Assembly: GCA_949751835.1 (NCBI GenBank)
Contig: CATKHK010000010.1
Span: 1-64,000, forward strand
Length of the DNA: 64,000 bases
Source of the DNA: Blepharisma japonicum
Taxonomy: Eukaryota; Ciliophora; Heterotrichea; Heterotrichida; Blepharismidae
Reading direction: 5' to 3'
In this document: positions 56,530-64,000 of the stretch, piece by piece
Layout of the letters: every line of letters starts with the position of its first letter
Numbering within the stretch: position 1 is the first letter of the stretch
Program-made: the position numbers and the translations under genes
The notes under the pieces: model-generated
Databases searched by the model: none
Told to the model about the DNA's origin: nothing
Seen by the model: the letters and a program-made list of their open reading frames with translations, nothing else

Positions 56530-58125
56530 TTAATTTGTTTGAAGAATTTTACAAAAATCACATATAGTTAAATGCTTATCCCTGCATTTATTACAAATGC
56601 CATGTGTAAGGCATTAAAAACAATAATCCTTAATAGACCTAACTTGTTTGCACTGGCAACACCAAAATTCAGCTGGCTTTGGGGCATTTTTTGGTACTAG
56701 GGATGATGCTGGTGGAATTTGTGGAGCTCCTTGATAAGGAGGCATTGGACCTCTTTGCTGGTTTTGGGGTTGCTGATACTTAGACTGATTCATAGCAGGG
56801 CTAGGGTTTCTGCTTCGTGGACCTGGATTTGTGGAGAATTGGGATTGATTAGTAGGATTACGCATTCCAGATTGAGGGTAATAATTTACAAAATAGCCTT
56901 TCCAGTGGTTTTGGGGTTGCTGATACTGATCCTGATTCATAGTAGAGCCAGGCTTTCAGTTTTGTGGGCCTGGATTTGGGGCAAATTGGGATTGATTTAA
57001 AGGATTACGCATTCCATATTGAGGGTAATAATTTTCATAAACGTCTGGCTGGTTTATGTATTGCGGATCTTTATGACTCATAGCAGGGCCAGGGTTTCTG
57101 CTTTGTAGTTGTGGATTTGGTAGGAATTGAGATTGATAAGCAGGATTACGCATTTCAGGTTGTAGTTGTGGATTTGGTAGGAATTGAGATTGATAAGCAG
57201 GATTACGCATTTCAGGTTGTAGTTGTGGATTTAATAGAAATTGAGATTGATAAGCAGGATTACGCATTTCAGGTTGAGGGTAATAATTTTCATAAGCGTG
57301 TGGCTGCATATTAGGCTTAGCTCCTGGCATTGTAAAAGGAATTGGGATCAAGACTACTTCGTCTGAATCTGAATTAACTGGCTGGTTATAAACTTGAGGT
57401 TTCTGCATTGCGCCTGGTTTAGGGATATCTTGAGTTTGTGGAGCACAATAACCTTGTGGAAGTAAATCACCTTGCTGAAGAATATTACCTTGCTGAGGCT
57501 GCCTCATCTCTCGAGTAATCTGACCTCCAAGCTGTGTTTCTAAAATAATTGAATCTAAATTGTTTTCTCTTATCTTATTTGACCCTATCAAAAAACTATC
57601 ATATGAAGTTTGGCATTTTCTAAAATATTCTACTTCTACTTCAATTTTTTTTATAACTTCAGAAATTTTGGCTTGCTGAAAATAAAGCTCAGACTGGAAA
57701 AATAGTCTGAGGTTTTTTATAGCTTCATTTGATTCTAATGTTAATAATTTTAAAATAGGATTTTTTTCGAATCTACATATTTTCTTAGTTTCTTTAATTT
57801 CAGTCAAACTTTTATCAAAATAATATTCTGAATCAATTAATATTGTTTTTATTCAATATTCGATATTGGAAATCATGCAAGAGGCAGATTTCAAAAATTT
57901 TGCTTTATTTTCCTTTAATTTAGCTCTATTGTATATTATTTCGTTGATAAGAGTGACCTTTGTTTCTGGCTTCGGTGTATAAAATAAAGGCTCGATTGAG
58001 TGGGGCTGGCTAGACAATATTTTATGCTCCGGTATATGAATTTTGCAAAATTGAGCTAAATTGCAATTGCAAATGTATTTTGCTGGATTTTTACAAGGAG
58101 CAAAAGTACAATAAAGATTTTCCAT
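56530..58125 (-). pseudogene. Array member 8, RING-like module cut by a premature stop
   Basis: From 58125 to 56614 a frame of ~503 codons is open (TGA as Trp at ~57850 and 56956). It has the zinc module, helical linker, and a Gln/Pro/Asn-rich region that includes a 57-bp tandem repeat, three copies. The RING-like module then begins (CCQCKQVRS) but a TAA falls just before its third ligand. The rest of the module continues in frame to 56530 (CLTHGICNKCR, CDFCK), at a position where relatives have Asp/Glu, consistent with a GAA-to-TAA change. The product would lack RING ligands. It might still act as a decoy. Confidence 0.75.
57104..57274. repeat. 57-bp tandem repeat, three copies, inside array member 8
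   Basis: Three nearly identical 57-bp units encode PEMRNPAYQSQFLxNPQLQ (19 aa per unit). The flanking sequence encodes related MRNP...NQSQF phrases seen once in other members, so this is a local expansion. It preserves frame. Confidence 0.92.
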
Positions 58126-58213
58126 TTAAATTATAGAATACTAATTAAAAATTATTTTCAAGGCTTTCGATAATATTTACGACAAAATAAACTTATTATT
58201 AAACCTAATTATT

Positions 58214-59995
58214 TTAAAGTGAATCACGAATTGCTGTAAGAGTTGAAATATCAATAGGAGAATAACCTCTCGAACAATTAATACATTGAGTTAAATCCTG
58301 AAGCCTGCAAACATTACAAGTTTTATGTTGAGGGCAGTCAATAGAAAAATCATCAGCAGCCCTAAATTGTTCGCACTGGTAACACTCATATCCAGCTGGT
58401 TTTGGGGCATTTTTTGGCACTAGGGATGTGGCTGGTGGAACTTGTAGAGTTCTTTGATAAGGAGGCATTGTACCTCTTTGTTGGTTTTGGGGTTGCTGAT
58501 ACTGAGGCTGATTCATAGCAGGGCCAGGGTTTCTGTTTTGTGGGCCTGGATTTGGGGCGAATTGGGATTGATTAGCAGGATTACGCATTCCAGGGTAATT
58601 TCCTGAAACGTTTCCAGTCCCAAACTGAGATTGAGGGCCTGACTCTATATTAGGCTTAGCTCCTGGCTTACTAAAAGGCACTGGGATTAAGACTTCTCCG
58701 TCTATATGTGAATCAACTGGCTGGTTTAAAGTTTGAGGTTTCTGCTGCATTGCACCTGGCTTAGGAATAATATGAGCTTGTGGAGCATAATTACCTTGTG
58801 GTGGAAAATCACCTTGCTGAGGAATATTACCTTGTTGAGGCTGCCTCATCTGTGGAGGAATCTGACTTCCAGACTGCATTTTTTCTCCTTTCGGAAGTTC
58901 TGGGCTCTCCCCTCCTACTTGTACTGTCTTCAAAAGGTTTTCCAAATCTCTAGCATTTTTTAGGCTGATTTTTCCCTCATGCTCACAAGTGGTTATTGTA
59001 TTTTTTGCTTTTGCTCGATCTAATCGTTCTTTTAAACAATACGCACAATGCTCATTTCCACACAAAGGCGTATAAAGCAGAACTTTATGATCACATTGCT
59101 TCTCTCTCACATGTACGGGCTCAGCTGGTTTTAGTCTATTTAAATTGGCTTTTAGCCTGACATAATCATTATTGTCTAATGAGGGGTCAGTGGCTGCACC
59201 CTCATTAAGTAATTTTAATAAATTTTCGTCATAATAATTTGGGAGGCTTGTAAAGATCACTGTAGACATATTAGAAATTAGCTGTTTATAAATATTATCT
59301 TTTAAAGGAGATGCACAATTACGTTGTGGAGGTAAAATAACTTGCTGAGGAAAATTACCTTGTTGAGGCTGCCTCATCTCTTGAGGTATCTGACCTCCAA
59401 ATTGCTTTTCTAAAATAATTGTATCTATATGTAGTTTTTTAATATTACTTGACTCTATAAGAAAACTATCATATGATCTTCGGCATTTTCTAAAATAATC
59501 CGCTTTTTCTTCAATTTTTTTTATAATTTCAGAATATTTGGTTTGTTTAAATTCAAGTTCAGGTTGGAAGAGCAGTCTGAGTTTTTTTATAGCTTCATTT
59601 GATTCTAATGTTAATAATTTTAAAAAAGGATTTTTTTCGAATCTACAAATTTTCTTAGTTTCTTTAATTTCAGTCAAACTTTTATCAAAATAATATTCTG
59701 TATCAATTAATATTGTTTTGATTCAATCTTCTAAACTAGAAATCATGCAAGAGGCAGATTTCAAAATATTTGCTTCATTTTCGTTTAATTTAGCTCTATT
59801 GTTTATTATTTCTTTAATAAGAGTGACCTTTGTTTCTGGGTTTGGTGTATAAAATAAAGGCTCGATTGAATGAGGCTGGGTAGACAATTTTTTATGCTCT
59901 GGTATATGAATTTTGCAAAATTGAGCTAAATTGCATTCGCAAATGTATTTTGCTGGATTTTTGCAAGGAGCAAAAGTACAATAAAGATTTTCCAT
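58214..59995 (-). CDS. B-box-like / zinc cluster / Gln-Pro-rich / RING-like protein, array member 9
   Basis: 593 aa, very similar to the gene at 52415-54199. Start MENLYCTFAPCKN; TGA as Trp near 59723 (LEDWIKTI). Zinc module, helix, middle segment with second zinc cluster (CDHK, CGNEHCAYC, TCEH), Gln/Pro-rich repeats (NQPQYQQPQNQQ, PYQRTLQVPP) and RING-like module (CYQCEQFRA, CPQHKTCNVCR, CINCSRGY). All ligands intact. The pair suggests recent duplication of a fused gene. Confidence 0.88.
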
Positions 59996-60085
59996 TTAAA
60001 TTATAAAATCATCCAATTAAAAACTATTTTCAAGGCTTTCTATAATATTTACGACAAAATAAACTTATTATTAAACCTAATTATT

Positions 60086-61981
60086 TTAAAGTGAATCACG
60101 AATTGCTGTAAGAGTTGAAATATCATTAGGAGAATAGCCTCTCGAACAATTAATACATTGAGTTAAATCCTGAAGCCTGCAAACATTACAAGTTTTATGT
60201 TGAGGGCATTCAATAGAAAAATCATCAGCAGCCCTAACTTCTTCGCACTGGTAACACTGAATTCCAGCTGGCTTTGGGGCATTTTTTGGCACTAGGGGTG
60301 GGGCTGGTGGAACTTGTGGAGTTCCTTGATAAGGAGGCATTGGACCTCTTTGCTGGCTTTGGGGTTGCTGATACTGAGGCTGATTCATAGCAGGGCCAGG
60401 GTTTCTGTTTTGTGGGCCTGGATTTGAGGCGAATTGAGATTGATTAGCAGGATTACGCATTCCAGGGTAATTTCCTGAAACGTTTCCAGTCCCAAACTGA
60501 GATTGAAGGCCTGGCTGGATATTAGGGTTAGCTCCTGGCTTTCTAAAAGCCACTGGGATTGAGACTTCTCCATCTATATGTGAATCAACTGGCTGGTTAT
60601 AAGCCTGAGATTTCTGCTGCATTGCACCTTTAGGGATATTTTGAGCTTGTGAAACATAATTACCTTGTGGGGGAAAATTACCTTGCTGAGGCTGCCTCAT
60701 CTGTGGAGGAATCTGACCTCCAGACTGCATTTTTTCTCCTTTCGGAAGTCCTGGGCTCTCCCCTCCTACTTGTACTGTCTTCAAAAGGTTTTCCAAATCT
60801 TTAGCATTTTTTGGGCTGATTTTTCCCCCATGCTCACAAGTGGCTGCGGTATTTCTTGCTTTTGCTTGATCTAATAGTTCTTTTAAACAATACGCACAAT
60901 GCTCATTTCCACACATAGGCGTATAAAGCAGAACCTTATGACCACATTGCTGCCCTCTCGCTTGTGCAGGCTCAGCTGGCTTTAGTCTATTTAAATTGGC
61001 TTTTAGCCTGACATAATCATTATTGTCTAATGAGGGGTCAGTGGCTGCACCCTCATTAAGTAATTTTAATAAAATTTCGTCATAGTAATTTGGGAGACTT
61101 GTAAAAATCACTGTAGACATATGAGAAATTAGCTGCTTATAAATATTATCTTTTGAAGGAGAACTAGGCTCAGATTTTCTTTCTTCTGGAGGGGATAAAG
61201 GAGAAGCGGGTGGTTCTCTATTGACTGGAGCTTCATTAACTTTTGCAGTTGGGGTTGGAGGAGGAGGATTAGGCCTTGGAGCTGTCTTTGGGTTATAAAA
61301 AAAGGGGAATTTTTCTAAATTGTCAGTCATTGGAGTTCCTAAGTCTACTTGAATGCTTTCTCTGTGATAAAGAACACTAAAAGACCCATCCTCTTCCATA
61401 AAAAGAGTCACGAGTGGGCCATTGTTTCTATCATCTCTAACCATATATTGGTGGCTTGATGCCATAACAATCAAGACGTTTACTCTTAGCTTGTTACAAA
61501 AATGCTGAAAATAATACTCGTTCCCTCTCAGCGTGTATGCACTAGTCAAAATATTGTTGTATTGATGATCTTTATCGACAATCACACAAAACATCAACCT
61601 CATACCTATATCTAAAGCGTCACAAGCGTTTTGATGATTTATCTCAAGTAATTGTCTAATATTTTTTAGAGCTGCTTGCTTAGGTTTTTTGATAAAAATT
61701 TCAGCGACAATGTATTTAAATTTTTCCCAAATTGGACTATAATCAGGGATTTGTTTAACAAACTCATTAGTTAGTTTGATATATGAGTCGACCGCTGCTC
61801 ATGATGGAGCAGACAGATTAGAATCCTTGATTCTGATTAGAGCTTGAAACAAAGCAGTGCCAATTGCTAAATATGAAGACCTTACAGGTGGAACAATTTT
61901 ACTTTTGCAATTAAACTCTATAAAGTCACCAGAGAGCTGAAGTTGCTCGGGAGGTAAAAGCTTAAAGTCAGGTATCGCCAT
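60086..61981 (-). CDS. Otubain-like N-terminus fused to zinc cluster and RING-like protein, array member 10
   Basis: 631 aa, with TGA as Trp at 61799 (SAPSWAAVDSY). There is no B-box-like module. Residues 1-~225 include a helical segment with ALDIGMRLMFCVIVDKDHQYN followed by LRVNVLIVMASSHQY and GPLVTLFMEEDGSFSVLYH, an order reminiscent of otubain-type OTU proteases. The catalytic Cys and His positions are not evident, so it is probably an inactive relative if at all. A Pro/Ser linker, the segment KDNIYKQLISHMSTVIF with the zinc cluster (CGHK, CGNEHCAYC, TCEH), Gln/Pro repeats and the RING-like module (CYQCEEVRA, CPQHKTCNVCR, CINCSRGY) follow. Members 6 and 9 carry this same back half. Rightmost gene of the array. 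Confidence 0.8.
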
Positions 61982-62149
61982 TATAAAGATTTATAGAATC
62001 GTTTGTTTGATATTAAAATGAGATAAAATACTAGCTATAGAGTAGGAAGGTTATTTTTATCAAAAATTGTTTTGAATTAGTTGAATATTTAAAAATCTAT
62101 AATTTTTATTAATAAAAAATACAAAAGGAAATTTTATTTTAAGTAAACT

Positions 62150-63064
62150 TTAACATATATTGCATAAGCAAAAATTAGGAACTTTTTTAGCTACAAATGA
62201 CCTTTTCCTACTAATTTCAGCTTCCTTAACCTCCATTGAGCTTGAAAATACAGTTGGTTCGACCCTCAACCCTCTTATTGGCAAGCTATCTAGCACCCTT
62301 ATCAATGAATCTGCTCCCATAAAACTTGGCTGGAAATCAATCCCATAGGTACTCCTATCTTTTTTTGTTTTATTCAAAAAACACATTGCATATCTATCTA
62401 AATAGTCAAAAACTGTTGATACTTCTTTATCTCCATCCACCTTTATAAGCTTCTTTAAAATTTCATTCCCATCTAGAACAGGAGCTGTCAGGTCTTGCGA
62501 CAAGCTTTCTTTATCAACAGGAATTTTATTAAATTCAATATCGGTTTCGTCATAATTTGCCCTTAAGCTTTTAGCTCTTAATAATTTGTTAGCAATTTCG
62601 ACTAATGATAGCTTGAGTTTGTCAATGGTCAAGTTTAAGTTTACTTTGACTTCAAATTGAACACGTAAATTGAAATTAATCGACTCAATTCTGACATCAA
62701 TTCACATATCCTGCGAAGTAATGTCGCATGATATGTGGTCTCCACTTTTTGTGAATTCTCCACAGGTCCCTTCCTATATATTTGATACTTTTGGCAACGG
62801 AAGTTTATTGCTCGTCAAGTTATAAGCTGTGAGATTGCTTAGACCTGAAAATGTGGGGTATTTTTCCATTGTTTCACCGATACGAAATCGAAGATAGCCT
62901 AATGACTCATTTGCATTGCAGGTAAGCAAAATGCATTTATTAGGAAGCAAGTTTCAATGAATATTCAGCTCGATTCTTAATTGTGGATTCCCGAATTTAT
63001 CAAGAAAAATGTAATTTTCATCTTCTTCGTCAAGATCTTTGAGTTCTTCTAATAAATCAGCCAT
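62150..63064 (-). CDS. Conserved-looking protein of unknown function
   Basis: 299 aa after one 15-nt intron (62774-62788, GTATCAAATATATAG on the coding strand) and two TGA codons read as Trp (NIHWNLL; QDMWIDV). The N-terminal ~25 residues are acidic. A beta-rich first half contains LRIELNIHWN, LTCNANESLGYLRFR and FEVKVNLNLTIDKLKLS, and a helical second half follows (LVEIANKLLRAKSLRAN, VFDYLDRYAMCFLNK). The spacing of LxLxVNxNLTIDKLKxxLVEIANKL suggests two ubiquitin-like beta-grasp folds. I do not recognise the family. Confidence 0.7.
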
Positions 63065-63248
63065 AGTGATATATATTTTTATCTAATTATATTTAAATAT
63101 CTATCTAGAATTTATTAATTTTGGCCAATATTTTAAGAAAATCCTAAAATATTGCCAAATATAACTAATAAAAGTTAGCTCTATTAGTCATTGGATAAAA
63201 TAATTATTCTTGCAATTAAACTATTTCAATCTTGATTAATAAATCATA

Positions 63249-64000
63249 TTAAAATTCTCTAAATAAATCTTGCTCTGAAACTTGTTCTGAAGGATCAATA
63301 AATTCACACCAAGACTGTATCACTTGTAACTGAGTCGAATTTGGGACTATCAAAGGTGGCGCAGTCCTAAGAAACTGATGATCTAGCACCTCATTTGAGC
63401 TATTATGACCTAATCTCAAGCTGAAATCTGGATTCAGCAGCTTCCTAATAAAATCACAAGCAATTTCTGGAACTTCTGCCATATCAACATAATCCAGTCC
63501 TCTCAAAATGTGAGGGAACAAATCTTCTCCATAAAGCCCAAAGGGAGGACTGCTCTTTAATAGCTCATAAGTTAATATCCCAAGTGCCCATCAGTCTATT
63601 TCATAGCTATATCCACATGGCTCATTCCCATCTATTAGATGTTTAAACATTTCAGGACTCATAGCATGTCTAGTACCCGTTACTGTATAAGCTCTAAATA
63701 TATGTTTACTTTTCGTTATCTATTTTTTTGCATAAACCAAGGTCGACAAATACCACTTTCCCTGTGTCGTCTAATAATACGTTTGATAATTTTAAGTCAC
63801 GATAAATATAGCCTTCAGCGTGAATATATGCCAAAGTATTTGCAATTTGTAAAGCAATTGACTGAACCTGCTCAATTGGAAATCTACGCTGCTGTTTTAA
63901 TATATGGCTCAGTGGTGCACCTTTGGCAAGCTCTAATAGGAAATAAATATTTGTGTGGTCTTTAAAAGTAGTGATGAGCTTAATAATATTTGGATGTTTA
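63249..64000 (-). CDS. AGC-type protein kinase, C-terminal part (runs past window end)
   Basis: Coding from beyond the window to a TAA at 63249. Visible catalytic motifs: KHPNIIKL, YIYRDLKLSNVLL (the HRD-loop as YRDLK), VDLGLCKK (DFG as DLG), VTGTRHAMSPEM (activation segment with APE as SPE), EIDWWALGILTYELL (Trp by TGA) and RLGHNSSNEV, the usual AGC-family hydrophobic approach. A 16-nt intron at 63694-63709 (GTAAACATATATTTAG on the coding strand) is required to join IDNEK to AYTVTG. The order and CKKIDNEKAYTVTGT resemble PKA/PKG. The N-terminal lobe and any cyclic-nucleotide domain are outside the window. Confidence 0.9.

Noticed and set aside
40237-61981. Whole array as an immune-receptor or toxin locus
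   Set aside because: No effector, pore-forming or nucleotide-binding domain was seen; the modules point to ubiquitin-type biology, and function is not shown by sequence.
63639-63965. Plus-strand 108-codon frame at the right end
   Set aside because: It is the shadow of the AGC-type kinase gene on the minus strand.

Overview
The window reads as macronuclear (somatic) DNA of a heterotrich ciliate, most likely Blepharisma. Three things seen directly support this. First, in-frame TGA codons sit at tryptophan positions of conserved domains (zinc carboxypeptidases, WD40, C2, RCC1, a protein kinase), while TAA and TAG end genes. Second, genes are interrupted by tiny GT...AG introns of 15 nt (one of 16 nt) whose removal restores conserved domains. 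Third, the DNA is AT-rich and gene-dense, with spacers often below 50 bp. Stentor has similar tiny introns but the standard code, so Blepharisma fits better. I see no telomere, CRISPR array, rRNA or convincing tRNA.

1-7,200: a low-density area. A roughly 207-bp repeat occurs at both ends of a 5.7-kb stretch that holds a decayed kinesin-like gene (minus), an intact B-box-like/kelch gene (plus), and scrambled pieces of a second copy of that gene.

7,200-40,000: a dense housekeeping and ciliary region: a C2-domain protein, the DNA end-repair enzyme PNKP, two tandem TMBIM (BAX-inhibitor-like) paralogues with four 15-nt introns each, a FYVE-like coiled-coil protein, a CFAP96-like protein, a cytosolic carboxypeptidase, a possible SSX2IP-like protein, COQ4, an ER thioredoxin-like membrane protein, an R3H-RCC1 protein, an EF-hand/WD40 protein (WDR49/CFAP337-like), a UFD1-like protein, an Sfi1-like protein whose tryptophan repeats are nearly all encoded by TGA, a second carboxypeptidase, a zinc-finger/sirtuin fusion and a very large coiled-coil protein. 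Several products point to tubulin modification, basal bodies and cilia, as expected for a heavily ciliated cell.

40,000-62,000: a tandem array of about a dozen related minus-strand genes, with a distant member at 3.6 kb. The typical product has an N-terminal B-box-like zinc module, a helical region and a C-terminal compact C3HC4 RING-like module: the parts of TRIM ubiquitin ligases in reversed order. In some members the C-terminus is instead a kelch-like propeller or two PABC/MLLE domains, and one member replaces the N-terminus with an otubain-like region. Truncated, frameshifted and chimeric copies, near-identical 90-bp spacers and a duplicated segment show a young, actively rearranging family. 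This is my best candidate for a previously undescribed system.

62,000-64,000: a conserved-looking protein of unknown function and the C-terminal part of an AGC-type protein kinase cut by the window edge.
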